Shown here in pieces: positions 9,490 through 18,810 of a stretch of 64,000 nt of DNA. The notes below the pieces were generated by a model, which was not told the origin of the DNA, made no database searches, and saw only the letters and a program-made list of their open reading frames with translations. The DNA lies in contig NC_016047.1 in NCBI RefSeq assembly GCF_000227465.1, forward strand, positions 1,565,001 to 1,629,000, read 5' to 3'. The number at the start of each line of letters is the position of its first letter. Position 1 is the stretch's first letter. The position numbers and the translations under genes were made by a program. The DNA comes from Bacillus spizizenii TU-B-10 (GTDB lineage Bacteria; Bacillota; Bacilli; Bacillales; Bacillaceae).

Positions 9490-11604
9490 GTGACTGAAAT
9501 AGGACGTGAACCAAAGAAAAAAAGCAAAGGAAACAGGGCAATCAGAATGAACCTTTTTTTCCTTGCTGTCTTTGTTCTATTCACTGCATTAATCTTTAAG
9601 CTTGGCGTTGTTCAAATTGTTGAAGGTGAACAGCATGAAGAAAACGCTGAGAAAGCAAATGCAAAAACAGCGTACTATCCGGCGCCTCGAGGGAAGATGT
9701 ACGACAGAAACCAGAAAGTGGCTGTCGATAACCAGAGCGTGCCTGAAATTGTGTATGTTTCAACATCGAGCACAAAAACAGAAGACAAAATCAAAACAGC
9801 GAAGCGGCTTGCTGCTTTAATTCATATTGATACCGAATTTTTGAAGGAAAGAGATTTGCGTGATTACTGGCTCGCATCTCATCCGAAAAAAGCCGCCGCT
9901 CTGCTCAAGGAATCTGAAAGCAATTTGAAAGGGGCCCAGGCTTACAAGCTTCAAATTGAGCGTGTACCGGATCAAGAATTGAAGGCGATTCAGCAAGATA
10001 ACGAAGAAATGGAAATCGCTGCGATTTATACAAGGTTTTCAAGCGGAAATGCTTACGAACCTCAAATCGTAAAAGCGATGAATCCAAATGAAAGCAACAG
10101 CAATGGAAAAAACGGAACATTGCTTGATGAGAAGAAAAGCTCCACGCAACGACCAAAAAATGATTTAACATATGATGAAATTTCAATTGTTTCTGAGCAT
10201 TTAGAAGAGCTTCCGGGAATCGACATCGTAAACGATTGGACACGAAAATATCCTTATGACAAAACCCTCTATTCCGTTTTCGGCGGCGTCACGACACCTG
10301 ATCAAGGCCTGCTGAGCGACCGGAAAGATTTCTACTTAACAAGAGGCTATGCGAATAATGACAGGGTGGGGAAAAGTTATATAGAGTATCAATATGAAGA
10401 CTATTTAAATTCCCAAAAGGAAAAAGTGCAATACGTAGAAGACAATAAAGGGAATGTCGTCAGCCAAAAAACCATTGATAAAGGCAGCAGGGGATACGAT
10501 CTTCAGCTTTCTTTTGACATGGAGCTTCAGGCAGAAGTGGAAAAGATCATTGAAGAAGAAGTGAGAAACAGCCGTGCACGCGGAAACTATATGCTTGACA
10601 GAGCCTTTGTCGTGATGATGGACCCGAATAACGGCGATATTTTGTCCATGGCAGGAAAAAAGATAGATTTAGAAACAAACAAAATTCAAGATTATGCGAT
10701 AGGGGCATTTACAACCCAATATGAAATGGGTTCAGCAGTAAAGGGTGCCACAGTGCTTGCCGGTTATCAGGACGGAATTCCGCACTATAAATATTTTCTC
10801 GATGCTCCAATGTATTTAGGAACAAATCTCATAAAAAAATCTTATACCAATATGGGAACGATCAATGAATTAACCGCTCTGCAAAAAAGTTCTAACGTAT
10901 ATATGTTTAATGTTGCCATGCATATTGCGGGTGTAACATACAAGCCGCATGGGTCTCTTCCGGCTGATCAGAAGGATTTACTGAAAATGAGAAACTATTA
11001 CAGCCAGTTTGGCCTAGGGGTAAAGACAGGTATTGACCTGCCTCAGGAATCAGCTGGTATGCAAACCACACCTGAAACTGTAGGGGGATTAATTTTAGAC
11101 TTGGCAATCGGTCAATACGATACATACACACCGCTTCAAATGGCCCAGTACATCTCAGTAATCGCCAATGGAGGCTATCGTGTGCAGCCTAGAATCGTCA
11201 CAAGTATTCATAAGCCAGGAAAAAAAGACCAGATTGGTAAGGCGATTGAACATAGAAAACCTAAAGTGCTAAATAAGATCAACAATTCAGAGAGTGATTT
11301 GAAGCAAGTGCAAACAGGTATGAAATTAGTCACTTCTTCAGGGACAGCTAAAAATACGTTTACAGAAGACGTATCAGGAAAAACGGGAACAGCGGAAACA
11401 TTTTACTACGGCACGAATCGTAATTGGTGGGGGAAAAGCACATACAACCTTACTTTTGTCGGTTATTACCCGTCGAAAAATCCAAAAGTGGCTTTTAGTG
11501 TTGTTGTTCCATCAGTAGATGATGATGATAAGATCAATAAAATTATTGCCAAAAGAGCTATACATGCTTACGCAGAGCTCGAAAAGAAACACAGTAAAAA
11601 ATAA
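9490..11604 (+). CDS. pbpH: Class B penicillin-binding protein PbpH
   Basis: PbpH (704 residues) is a D,D-transpeptidase that cross-links peptidoglycan. With PbpA it is needed for the rod shape of B. subtilis. A single membrane anchor spans residues 20-42 and is followed by the extracytoplasmic dimerisation domain with RGKMYDRN. The transpeptidase domain carries the active-site Ser415-Ala-Val-Lys418, the SSN motif in KSSNVYM, and Lys631-Thr-Gly633 in GKTGTAE. The start is a GTG (9490), nine bases after GAGAGGGG. A strong terminator follows, so the gene is monocistronic. Confidence 0.96.
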   Translation: MTEIGREPKKKSKGNRAIRMNLFFLAVFVLFTALIFKLGVVQIVEGEQHEENAEKANAKTAYYPAPRGKMYDRNQKVAVDNQSVPEIVYVSTSSTKTEDKIKTAKRLAALIHIDTEFLKERDLRDYWLASHPKKAAALLKESESNLKGAQAYKLQIERVPDQELKAIQQDNEEMEIAAIYTRFSSGNAYEPQIVKAMNPNESNSNGKNGTLLDEKKSSTQRPKNDLTYDEISIVSEHLEELPGIDIVNDWTRKYPYDKTLYSVFGGVTTPDQGLLSDRKDFYLTRGYANNDRVGKSYIEYQYEDYLNSQKEKVQYVEDNKGNVVSQKTIDKGSRGYDLQLSFDMELQAEVEKIIEEEVRNSRARGNYMLDRAFVVMMDPNNGDILSMAGKKIDLETNKIQDYAIGAFTTQYEMGSAVKGATVLAGYQDGIPHYKYFLDAPMYLGTNLIKKSYTNMGTINELTALQKSSNVYMFNVAMHIAGVTYKPHGSLPADQKDLLKMRNYYSQFGLGVKTGIDLPQESAGMQTTPETVGGLILDLAIGQYDTYTPLQMAQYISVIANGGYRVQPRIVTSIHKPGKKDQIGKAIEHRKPKVLNKINNSESDLKQVQTGMKLVTSSGTAKNTFTEDVSGKTGTAETFYYGTNRNWWGKSTYNLTFVGYYPSKNPKVAFSVVVPSVDDDDKINKIIAKRAIHAYAELEKKHSKK

Positions 11605-11610
11605 AAAAAC

Positions 11611-11648
11611 AGGGTGCACAACTGAAAGGTTGTGTGCCCTTTCTTTTA
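11611..11648 (+). terminator. Terminator after pbpH
   Basis: The hairpin GGGTGCACAAC / GTTGTGTGCCC is followed by a T-rich tail just after the pbpH stop. Confidence 0.88.
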
Positions 11649-11679
11649 TTCAAAAATTGACGTTCACCATAAGAATAGA

Positions 11680-11705
11680 AGGAGAATACTCATTTTCTAG
11701 CGAAT
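11680..11705 (+). promoter_or_regulatory. Sigma-H promoter of kinA
   Basis: AGGAGAATA (11680-11688) matches the sigma-H -35 and GAAT within GCGAATCAT matches the -10, separated by about 13 bases. The known kinA gene is transcribed by sigma-H at entry into sporulation. Confidence 0.75.
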
Positions 11706-11732
11706 CATACTAGGTAAAAGTCAATCTGTATA

Positions 11733-11739
11733 TGTCGAA
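11733..11739 (+). promoter_or_regulatory. 0A box downstream of the kinA promoter
   Basis: TGTCGAA is a perfect Spo0A box (TGNCGAA) and lies about 30 bases downstream of the sigma-H -10. That position suits repression, in line with reported Spo0A feedback on kinA. Confidence 0.55.
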
Positions 11740-11768
11740 ATACGATGATCATGCAAAGGAGGGATTCT

Positions 11769-13589
11769 GTGGAACAGGATACGCAGCATGTTAAACCATT
11801 TCAAACAAAAACCGATATTCATGCAGTCTTGGCCTCTAATGGACGCATCATTTATATATCTGCCAACTCTAAACTGCATTTAGGCTATCTCCAAGGAGAG
11901 ATGATCGGATCATTCCTCAAAACGTTTTTGCATGAGGAAGACCAATTTTTAGTTGAAAGCTATTTTTATAATGAACATCATCTGATGCCATGCACCTTTC
12001 GTATTATTAAAAAAGATCATACGATTGTGTGGGTGGAGGCTGCGGTAGAAATCGTTACGACAAGAGCTGAGCGGACAGAACGGGAAATCATTCTGAAAAT
12101 GAAGGTTCTTGAAGAAGAAACAGGCCATCAATCCCTAAACTTCGAAAAACATGAAATTGAGCCTGCAAGCCCGGAATCGACTACATATATAACGGATGAT
12201 TATGAACGGTTAGTTGAAAATCTTCCGAGTCCGCTATGCATCAGTGTCAAAGGCAAGATCGTCTATGTAAACAGTGCGATGCTTTCAATGCTGGGAGCGA
12301 AAAGCAAGGATGCTATTATTGGCAAATGGTCCTATGAATTTATTGAAGAAGAATATCATGATATCGTGAAAAACAGGATTATACGAATGCAAAAAGGAAT
12401 GGAAGTTGGAATGATTGAACAGACGTGGAAAAGGCTTGATGGCACACCTGTTCATTTAGAAGTGAAAGCGTCCCCGACCGTCTACAAAAAACAGCAGGCT
12501 GAGCTGCTGCTGCTGATCGATATCTCTTCAAGGAAAAAATTCCAAACCATCCTGCAAAAAAGCCGTGAACGATATCAGCTGCTGATTCAAAATTCAATCG
12601 ATACCATTGCGGTGATTCATAATGGAAAATGGGTGTTTATGAATGAGTCGGGAATATCCCTGTTTGAAGCGGCTACCTATGAAGATTTAATTGGCAAAAA
12701 CATATTTGATCAGCTGCATCCTTGCGATCATGAGGATGTAAAAGAAAGAATCCAAAACATCGCCGAGCAAAAAACACAATCAGAAATTGTCAAGCAATCA
12801 TGGTTCACCTTCCAGAACAGGGTCATCTATACGGAGATGGTCTGCATTCCGACGACCTTTTTTGGAGAAGCGGCTGTCCAAGTCATTCTTCGGGACATTT
12901 CTGAGAGAAAACAAACAGAAGAATTGATGCTGAAATCGGAAAAATTATCAATAGCAGGGCAGCTCGCGGCGGGAATCGCCCATGAAATCCGCAACCCGCT
13001 GACGGCGATCAAAGGATTTTTGCAGCTGATGAAACCGACGATGGAAGGAAATGAACATTACTTTGATATTGTCTTTTCTGAACTCAGCCGTATCGAACTA
13101 ATACTCAGTGAACTGCTTATGCTGGCGAAACCCCAGCAAAATGCCGTTAAAGAATATTTGAACTTGAAAAAATTAATTGGTGAGGTCTCGGCCCTGTTAG
13201 AAACACAGGCAAATTTAAATGGTATTTTTATCAGAACAAGCTATGAAAATGACAGCATTTATATAAACGGGGATCAAAACCAATTAAAGCAGGTATTCAT
13301 TAATTTAATTAAAAATGCAGTTGAATCAATGCCTGACGGGGGAACAGTAGACATTATCATAACTGAGGATGAGCATTCTGTTCATGTCACTGTCAAAGAT
13401 GAAGGGGAAGGCATACCTGAAAAGGTGCTGAACCGGATTGGAGAACCATTTTTAACGACAAAAGAAAAAGGCACGGGGCTTGGACTGATGGTGACATTTA
13501 ATATTATCGAAAATCATCAGGGAGTCATCCACGTTGACAGCCAGCCGGAAAAAGGCACAGCATTTAAAATTTCATTTCCGAAAAAATAA
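11769..13589 (+). CDS. kinA: Sporulation sensor histidine kinase KinA
   Basis: KinA (606 residues) is the main soluble kinase that starts the sporulation phosphorelay by phosphorylating Spo0F. Three PAS domains fill roughly residues 1-380, then a dimerisation/phosphoacceptor domain with His405 in AGIAHEIRNPL. The HATPase domain carries INLIKNAVES, DEGEGIP and GTGLGLM. There is no membrane segment. The start is GTG at 11769, five bases after AAAGGAGGG, which gives the family length; an upstream in-frame ATG at 11745 precedes the ribosome site. A sigma-H promoter and a downstream 0A box are seen upstream. Confidence 0.98.
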   Translation: MEQDTQHVKPFQTKTDIHAVLASNGRIIYISANSKLHLGYLQGEMIGSFLKTFLHEEDQFLVESYFYNEHHLMPCTFRIIKKDHTIVWVEAAVEIVTTRAERTEREIILKMKVLEEETGHQSLNFEKHEIEPASPESTTYITDDYERLVENLPSPLCISVKGKIVYVNSAMLSMLGAKSKDAIIGKWSYEFIEEEYHDIVKNRIIRMQKGMEVGMIEQTWKRLDGTPVHLEVKASPTVYKKQQAELLLLIDISSRKKFQTILQKSRERYQLLIQNSIDTIAVIHNGKWVFMNESGISLFEAATYEDLIGKNIFDQLHPCDHEDVKERIQNIAEQKTQSEIVKQSWFTFQNRVIYTEMVCIPTTFFGEAAVQVILRDISERKQTEELMLKSEKLSIAGQLAAGIAHEIRNPLTAIKGFLQLMKPTMEGNEHYFDIVFSELSRIELILSELLMLAKPQQNAVKEYLNLKKLIGEVSALLETQANLNGIFIRTSYENDSIYINGDQNQLKQVFINLIKNAVESMPDGGTVDIIITEDEHSVHVTVKDEGEGIPEKVLNRIGEPFLTTKEKGTGLGLMVTFNIIENHQGVIHVDSQPEKGTAFKISFPKK

Positions 13590-13614
13590 AACAACGGCTT
13601 AAACGCCGTTGTTT
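13589..13614. terminator. Symmetric hairpin between kinA and patA
   Basis: The perfect ten-base arms AAACAACGGC and GCCGTTGTTT enclose the patA stop codon. The flanking T or A runs are short, so it may be a modest bidirectional terminator. Confidence 0.7.
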
Positions 13615-14780
13615 ATCGTCTGCATTGATTCCCGTTTTTTTAATACAAATAATTCTAAGCGGTCCAGGCCTTCTCTTAGCGTATCCAGCGAGTATGCGAA
13701 AGACAGCCTCACATATCCCTCACCATACTTTGAGAATGAGCTGCCCGGCACGAGTGCCACACCTGAATCTTCCAAAAGAGCCATACTAAAATCAAAAGAA
13801 GACATTCCAAATGATTTAATAGATGGGAAGATATAAAACGCGCCAGACGGTTTCACGACGTCAAGTCCCATGGAAACAAGACGGTCATACACATAGTCCA
13901 GACGTTTTTTGTATTGTTCCCTCATAATTAGGGCGTCGTCAAAGCCGTTTGTCACAGCTTCAAGGGCGGCTTTTTGAGAAATGGATGACGCACACGACAC
14001 ATTGTATTGATGAACCTTTAAAATGTGCTTTGCTATGTCTTTCGGTGCGAATAAAAATCCAATTCTCCAACCGGTCATGCTGTGTGATTTTGACAAGCCG
14101 TTAATGACAATTGTTTGATCTCGCAAATGGGTTGCGATGGAGTAATGGGGTCTGTCATATGTTAATTCACTGTATATTTCATCAGACAATACGAAGACAT
14201 TTCTGCCTTTTAAAAGGGCAGCGATGCTTTTCAGTTCTTCTTCAGATAAAGTCACGCCAGTAGGATTTGACGGATAAGGAAGCACGACACACTTAGTGTT
14301 AGGAGTCAGAGCATCTTCAATCAGCCGGGCAGTAAGCTTAAAGCCATGTGACGTAGTATCAACAATGACAGGCTTGGCGCCGCACAAATTGATAATAGGT
14401 TCATAGCCTGGATAAATCGGGCCTGGCATAATCACCTCATCACCGGGAGATAAAATCGTCCGGAATGCAGCATCAATGGCTTGGCTTGCACCTGTTGTGA
14501 TGATGATTTCAGATTCAGCATCATAGTTAAAATCCGCTTTTTTCTTCATATAAAGCTGCACAGCTTGTCTCAGCTCCAGGTAGCCGGCGTTCGGAGTATA
14601 TGACGTCACGTTTTCATCAATGGCTTTTTTTGCGGCAGCTTTCACGTGATGCGGCGTGAAAAAGTCAGGCTGGCCGATTGTAAGTGAAATTACGTCTTCG
14701 TGTTGAGCTACAAGATTTGAGAATTTGCGTATTCCTGAAATTTCAATCTCTCTTGCTTTCGGATTCAGCAAATGTTCCAT
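13599..14780 (-). CDS. patA: N-acetyl-L,L-diaminopimelate aminotransferase PatA
   Basis: PatA (393 residues) is a class I/II PLP-dependent aminotransferase of the acetylated diaminopimelate pathway, which makes lysine and the peptidoglycan cross-linking residue. The PLP lysine is in NGLSKSHSMTGWRIG. The substrate-carboxylate arginine region is YVRLSFAYS, and PYPSNPTG and SDEIYSEL are also conserved. Its pathway partners dapH and dapL lie 13-15 kb downstream in this window, in a separate operon. AAGGTGATG precedes the ATG. The gene is convergent with kinA. Confidence 0.94.
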   Translation of the reverse strand: MEHLLNPKAREIEISGIRKFSNLVAQHEDVISLTIGQPDFFTPHHVKAAAKKAIDENVTSYTPNAGYLELRQAVQLYMKKKADFNYDAESEIIITTGASQAIDAAFRTILSPGDEVIMPGPIYPGYEPIINLCGAKPVIVDTTSHGFKLTARLIEDALTPNTKCVVLPYPSNPTGVTLSEEELKSIAALLKGRNVFVLSDEIYSELTYDRPHYSIATHLRDQTIVINGLSKSHSMTGWRIGFLFAPKDIAKHILKVHQYNVSCASSISQKAALEAVTNGFDDALIMREQYKKRLDYVYDRLVSMGLDVVKPSGAFYIFPSIKSFGMSSFDFSMALLEDSGVALVPGSSFSKYGEGYVRLSFAYSLDTLREGLDRLELFVLKKRESMQTINNGV

Positions 14781-14907
14781 AATTCATCACCTTAACAAAT
14801 ATAATGAGTTTATCCTATTTTACCACTAGCTGATCATTTGTCACCTTTTTAGCCGATATATTTCGATTGTATGCGCCTTTTTTCTAAACATACCTTTCTT
14901 TTCAGAA

Positions 14908-14940
14908 AAAAAGAAGACAACCAGCGATTTGATTGTCTTT
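14908..14940 (-). terminator. Terminator on the minus strand for the 53-codon gene
   Basis: Read on the minus strand, AAGACAA and TTGTCTT form a stem (14940 down to 14914) followed by a run of T residues. It separates the small gene from patA. Confidence 0.75.
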
Positions 14941-14981
14941 ATTGTATCATGTTCTATTATTGTTTATATGTGCCAATTTCA

Positions 14982-15143
14982 TTAATAACCATAATCAAAA
15001 TGAAGGTCTTCGTGCCAAATCATATACGATGGATGCTCTTCTTGAAGGTCAGCTGATTCTTTCTTCATATGCAGGTAAGTCTCTTCACTGATATCTTCTA
15101 AAACAGTCATTTCATTTTCTTTAAATATTACTAAGGTACCCAT
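14982..15143 (-). CDS. Small acidic protein of 53 residues, function unknown
   Basis: This frame was read directly. ATG at 15143 is preceded on the minus strand by GAAGGGTG, and the stop is TAA at 14982. The product begins [17 protein letters not shown] and ends [10 protein letters not shown]; it is acidic, with two His/Asp/Glu clusters, no signal peptide and no membrane segment. It has its own candidate promoter (15177-15204) and terminator (14908-14940), so it looks like a complete transcription unit between patA and cheV. I do not recognise the family. A small gene may be annotated here in B. subtilis 168, but I am not certain of its name. Confidence 0.75.
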   Translation of the reverse strand: MGTLVIFKENEMTVLEDISEETYLHMKKESADLQEEHPSYMIWHEDLHFDYGY

Positions 15144-15176
15144 TATTTACACCCTTCTTTGGAAAAATCCTTGACT

Positions 15177-15204
15177 ATTTTATCACTGTTAGTTGGAAAG
15201 TCAA
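15177..15204 (-). promoter_or_regulatory. Candidate sigma-A promoter of the 53-codon gene
   Basis: On the minus strand TTGACT (15204-15199) and TAAAAT (15182-15177) are separated by 16 bases, about 35 bases before the small gene's ATG. Confidence 0.5.
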
Positions 15205-15301
15205 TGGTTATTAGGAAAAAAGTTTCTTTTTTAAAGAACCGCGGCTTGACGCTCCCAGAATCGATTTTGAAGAGCCATGCCATTCACTTTTTACAATTTA
15301 C

Positions 15302-15309
15302 GCCGATAT
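15302..15309 (+). promoter_or_regulatory. Sigma-D type -10 element before cheV
   Basis: GCCGATAT, identical to the element before mcpC, lies 40 bases before the cheV start. The -35 is weak. Motility-regulon control is expected for cheV. Confidence 0.65.
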
Positions 15310-15348
15310 ATACAGTACAATACTGAATGCGAATAGCGAGGGATTGAA

Positions 15349-16260
15349 GTGTCGTTACAACAATACGAAATTTTATTGGATTCTGGTACAAATGAATTAG
15401 AAATTGTGAAGTATGGCGTAGGCGATAATGCTTTCGGAATTAACGTCATGAAGGTAAGGGAAATTATTCAGCCAGTCGAGGTGACATCAGTGCCTCACTC
15501 CCATCAGCATGTAGAAGGAATGATTAAGCTCAGAGGAGAAATTCTCCCTGTGATCAGCCTCTTCTCATTTTTTGGAGTTGAGCCTGAGGGATCAAAAGAC
15601 GAGAAATATATCGTGACTGAATTTAATAAACGGAAAATTGTTTTCCATGTCGGCTCTGTTTCTCAAATTCACAGAGTATCCTGGGAAGCAATTGAAAAGC
15701 CCACATCATTAAATCAAGGAATGGAGCGGCACCTTACCGGAATTATTAAGCTCGAAGACCTAATGATCTTTTTGCCTGACTATGAAAAAATTATTTATGA
15801 CATCGAATCAGACTCAGGTGTGGATACGTACAATATGCATACCGAGGGCTTCGATGAAAGAAGAGCTGATAAAAAGCTTATCATTGTAGAGGACTCACCG
15901 CTCTTGATGCGCCTCTTGCAGGATGAGCTAAAAGAAGCAGGGTACAACAATGTTTCTTCGTTTGAAAACGGAAAAGAGGCATATGACTACATTATGAACC
16001 TTGCTGAAAATGAAACTGATTTATCAGAACAGATTGATATGATTATCACTGACATTGAAATGCCAAAAATGGACGGACACAGGCTCACAAAGCTGCTGAA
16101 GGAAAACCCGAAAAGCTCAGACGTACCGGTTATGATTTTCTCATCGTTAATTACAGATGATTTGCGTCACCGCGGAGAAGTCGTTGGCGCAGATGAGCAA
16201 ATCAGCAAGCCTGAGATCAGTGACTTGATTAAAAAAGTGGATACGTATGTCATCGAATAA
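15349..16260 (+). CDS. cheV: Chemotaxis coupling/response-regulator protein CheV
   Basis: CheV (303 residues) links chemoreceptors to the kinase CheA and takes part in adaptation. An N-terminal CheW-like domain (about residues 10-150, with [11 protein letters not shown]) is fused to a receiver domain. The phospho-acceptor is Asp235 in [13 protein letters not shown], and the conserved lysine is in ISKPE. The start is GTG at 15349, with GCGAGGG about six bases upstream. The gene is monocistronic between its sigma-D element and a strong bidirectional terminator. Confidence 0.97.
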   Translation: MSLQQYEILLDSGTNELEIVKYGVGDNAFGINVMKVREIIQPVEVTSVPHSHQHVEGMIKLRGEILPVISLFSFFGVEPEGSKDEKYIVTEFNKRKIVFHVGSVSQIHRVSWEAIEKPTSLNQGMERHLTGIIKLEDLMIFLPDYEKIIYDIESDSGVDTYNMHTEGFDERRADKKLIIVEDSPLLMRLLQDELKEAGYNNVSSFENGKEAYDYIMNLAENETDLSEQIDMIITDIEMPKMDGHRLTKLLKENPKSSDVPVMIFSSLITDDLRHRGEVVGADEQISKPEISDLIKKVDTYVIE

Positions 16261-16262
16261 AT

Positions 16263-16302
16263 AAAAACAGCCGATGCCTGAGTGGCACGGCTGTTTTTAT
16301 TT
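16263..16302. terminator. Bidirectional terminator between cheV and ykyB
   Basis: The arms AAAAACAGCCG and CGGCTGTTTTT (16263-16298) give a T run on either strand for the convergent pair. Confidence 0.88.
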
Positions 16303-16766
16303 TAAAAGTAACTCTCGCCAAGCTTTTTAAAAACAGGTTTATGATAAGCTGGCTGCTGGCGATTTGGCACAAGCGGTTTTTCTTTCATGCCGACATATTC
16401 TTGCAACAGGTGTTTCGCTTTTGTTAAAGACATTTGAGCTTTAGGATTTCGGTACGATTGATTAAGTGTACCTAAATGCGGAAGATGTTCGAAGTCTTCT
16501 TTAGTTGGAGGCATGTGAAAATAGTAGTCTCCGATTGAAATAAGCACGTCCGATTGCTGTTGGCTAAACCTTGGGTTTTTTGAAAAATGAAGCCCTATTT
16601 TCTTTCCTTTACCTTCTTTGACAAGCTTTTGCAAAGCCCGTTTTTTCAGCAGGTATAGGTATTTAGGGTTGGGGGCGGTTTTTGCATGGCGGTTCACAGT
16701 GTAAACTGCTTTTGAAAGATTTTCTACGGTTGGTTGCAGATCTTTCGTATATGCATGGTCGTCCAT
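16302..16766 (-). CDS. ykyB: Conserved hypothetical protein YkyB
   Basis: This is a basic cytoplasmic-looking protein of 154 residues from the YkyB family found in bacilli; no function is known to me. It is rich in Lys, Arg and His, with a central IGDYYFHMPPTKEDF block and no membrane segment, signal peptide or recognisable catalytic motif. AAAGGAGAG lies upstream of the ATG. It is convergent with cheV and separated from ykuC by a long hairpin, so it is probably expressed alone. Confidence 0.85.
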   Translation of the reverse strand: MDDHAYTKDLQPTVENLSKAVYTVNRHAKTAPNPKYLYLLKKRALQKLVKEGKGKKIGLHFSKNPRFSQQQSDVLISIGDYYFHMPPTKEDFEHLPHLGTLNQSYRNPKAQMSLTKAKHLLQEYVGMKEKPLVPNRQQPAYHKPVFKKLGESYF

Positions 16767-16845
16767 TATTTCTCTCCTTTGCTCTTATCAAATTCTATAT
16801 GATTAGATTATACTTTTTTAAAGTTGAAATGCAAATATTGAATGT

Positions 16846-16886
16846 AAAAATGCGCTTTTTTCTGAGAAAAAAAGCGCATTTTTAAC
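16846..16886 (-). terminator. Terminator after ykuC
   Basis: The long arms AAAAATGCGCTTTTTT and AAAAAAAGCGCATTTTT form a strong hairpin just beyond the ykuC stop on the minus strand. Confidence 0.85.
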
Positions 16887-16891
16887 GTATA

Positions 16892-18184
16892 TTATACAGA
16901 TCTTGCTTTCTTTTTCGGTTGCTCTTGAAATGCTTCCTGAACATTCACTTCCACAGCCTGTGCGCTGTATTTTGGCAGTGCAACAAAATAAAAAATAAAA
17001 ACAAGCAGGATGATAACGCCCATGCCGTAATAAAGATAATCAATGTTTGAAACGAACTTAGGGAATAACAGCGCAACTAAGCCGAGTGTTAAAGACTGTG
17101 CAAACATCATAAAAGGGTCCTGCAAGCCGCTTACACGTCCCATCAGCTTTGGATGAACAATCTTTGGCATCCATCCTCCGATTGCAATGTTGATCGGTCC
17201 AATGCACATTCCCAGGGCAAAAGCTGCCGCATAGTACACCCATAAAATATTCGTGTAGCCGAGAACGAAAATCAGCAAGCCTGCAATGAAAATCGGTATC
17301 GACATTAAAAAATGCGGCTTCACTTTTTTAGAGATGATCGTGCCGATTACACTTCCCGCCAGCAGCCCAAACCCGAGTGCGATCGTAAATACCGACGTAT
17401 GCCACTCATAACGGTCAGGCGCCAATCCGTATTTCATTGTAAACATTGGCAATACGGCGAATCCTCCGTTGACAAATCCGAAAATGAAGAAACCGAATAT
17501 AAGAGATGCCAGCAGTTTGTTTTTAAAAATATAGAGAATACCTTCCCTAAAATCATTTATTGAATCTTTAACAGAAGTTTTTCTCCAGCTGAATGCGCCG
17601 TTTGGCTGTCGGGCTTCTTTCGGAATCCGGCAGCTGCGGATCAGCAGCCCGGAAATGATAAAGCTGACAAAATCAAGAATAATGGCGCCTTCAATACCGA
17701 TGGTGTTGTACATAACAGCGCCAATTCCGACTCCGAACACCATGAAAATACTAAAAAGCATCTGGTTAAGCCCTGCCGCTTTCGCATAATGCTCCTTCGG
17801 CAGGATGGCTTGTACCAAACTGTTTTCTGCCGGAAAGAAAAACTTCGTTACAGCGCTTCTGACAAATAAAATACAGAAAACAAGAGGAATATTGCCGGTA
17901 AATAAAGTGAAAAAAAGAACGACAGTCAGGCCGGCTCTGATCCAATCACAGTTTTCCGCTACCTTTTTTCTGTCAAACCGGTCCGCGACAACTCCTACGA
18001 TCAAAAATACAAATACGGTCGGGAGAGAATACATCAGCTCCGCCAAGGTCGTATATGAAGGCTGGCTGCTGAAGCGGTCCAGCAAGAAAAAAGCAAAGGC
18101 CATGTTGCCTACTGTCGTGCCCATTTGAGAAGCGAGTGCTGCGAAAAATAGGCGAACAAAATTACGATTTTTAAATATATCCAT
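16892..18184 (-). CDS. ykuC: Major facilitator superfamily transporter YkuC
   Basis: This integral membrane protein (430 residues) has about twelve hydrophobic segments and the MFS loop motif GVVADRFDRKKV between helices 2 and 3. The overall pattern resembles the DHA3/macrolide-efflux group of drug:proton antiporters, but the substrate is unknown. The hydrophilic C-terminal tail ends QPKKKARSV. A long terminator follows the stop. The gene lies downstream of ykuD on the same strand, separated by 75 bases, so partial readthrough is possible. It is intact. Confidence 0.9.
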   Translation of the reverse strand: MDIFKNRNFVRLFFAALASQMGTTVGNMAFAFFLLDRFSSQPSYTTLAELMYSLPTVFVFLIVGVVADRFDRKKVAENCDWIRAGLTVVLFFTLFTGNIPLVFCILFVRSAVTKFFFPAENSLVQAILPKEHYAKAAGLNQMLFSIFMVFGVGIGAVMYNTIGIEGAIILDFVSFIISGLLIRSCRIPKEARQPNGAFSWRKTSVKDSINDFREGILYIFKNKLLASLIFGFFIFGFVNGGFAVLPMFTMKYGLAPDRYEWHTSVFTIALGFGLLAGSVIGTIISKKVKPHFLMSIPIFIAGLLIFVLGYTNILWVYYAAAFALGMCIGPINIAIGGWMPKIVHPKLMGRVSGLQDPFMMFAQSLTLGLVALLFPKFVSNIDYLYYGMGVIILLVFIFYFVALPKYSAQAVEVNVQEAFQEQPKKKARSV

Positions 18185-18259
18185 AAAAACGCTCCTTACC
18201 CTAAAGGTCCCACTTTATCATATTATAAACCGCCTGTTTTTGAAACAAATAAGAAAACA

Positions 18260-18754
18260 TTACCGGTTAATAGTGACTCTTGTTCCGTTTGGCACAATTG
18301 AAGCGAGTTCGATTACGTCTTTGTTATGCATGCGAATGCAGCCTTTAGAAACAGCCTTACCAATCGAAGAGGGATTATTCGTCCCGTGTATTCCGTAGTG
18401 CTGCTTTGAAAGGCTCAGCCAATAAGCGCCAAATGGGCCGCCGGGATTGCGCTGGCGGTTAATAATATAAAACTCGCCAGTGGGCGTTTGCGTCAGTATT
18501 TTACCAACGGCGATGGGGTAGGTTTTCATTACCCGATTGTTTTGGAACAGCGTAAGGGTCTTCGCTCCGATTGAGACTGCGATATGATACGGAATCGTAT
18601 TAGGGTCCGGCAGGCCGGGTATGACTATGGACTGTCCTGCTGTGAGCCCTGCCTGCAGTGACGGATTAGCCTGGAGTAACGCAGCGGTGCTGATTCTGAA
18701 ATCAGCCGCGATGCTGTTCAGTGTATCACCTTGCTTCACCTGGTACGTAAGCAG
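18260..18754 (-). CDS. ykuD: L,D-transpeptidase YkuD
   Basis: YkuD (164 residues) is the founding member of the L,D-transpeptidase family, which makes alternative peptidoglycan cross-links; it is found in the spore. A LysM domain (residues 3-47) binds peptidoglycan. The catalytic domain carries His123 in YGIHGTNNP and the nucleophile Cys139 in [10 protein letters not shown] place the start at an unusual CTG (18754), nine bases after AAAGGAGG. The in-frame ATG at 18763 abuts that ribosome site with no spacer. There is no classical signal peptide. Confidence 0.93.
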   Translation of the reverse strand: MLTYQVKQGDTLNSIAADFRISTAALLQANPSLQAGLTAGQSIVIPGLPDPNTIPYHIAVSIGAKTLTLFQNNRVMKTYPIAVGKILTQTPTGEFYIINRQRNPGGPFGAYWLSLSKQHYGIHGTNNPSSIGKAVSKGCIRMHNKDVIELASIVPNGTRVTINR

Positions 18755-18810
18755 TTTCCTCATCCTCCTTTTTTACTTATAAGTATTGATAAGGAGCCCA
18801 TCCTGCTACA

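Noticed and set aside
15241..15300. Possible regulatory RNA between the 53-codon gene and cheV
   Set aside because: Only a short GC-richer stretch is present, with no clear stem-loop or terminator on the plus strand before the sigma-D element.
18755..18763. ATG start for ykuD three codons upstream of the CTG
   Set aside because: It directly abuts GGAGG with no spacer, so efficient initiation there is unlikely.
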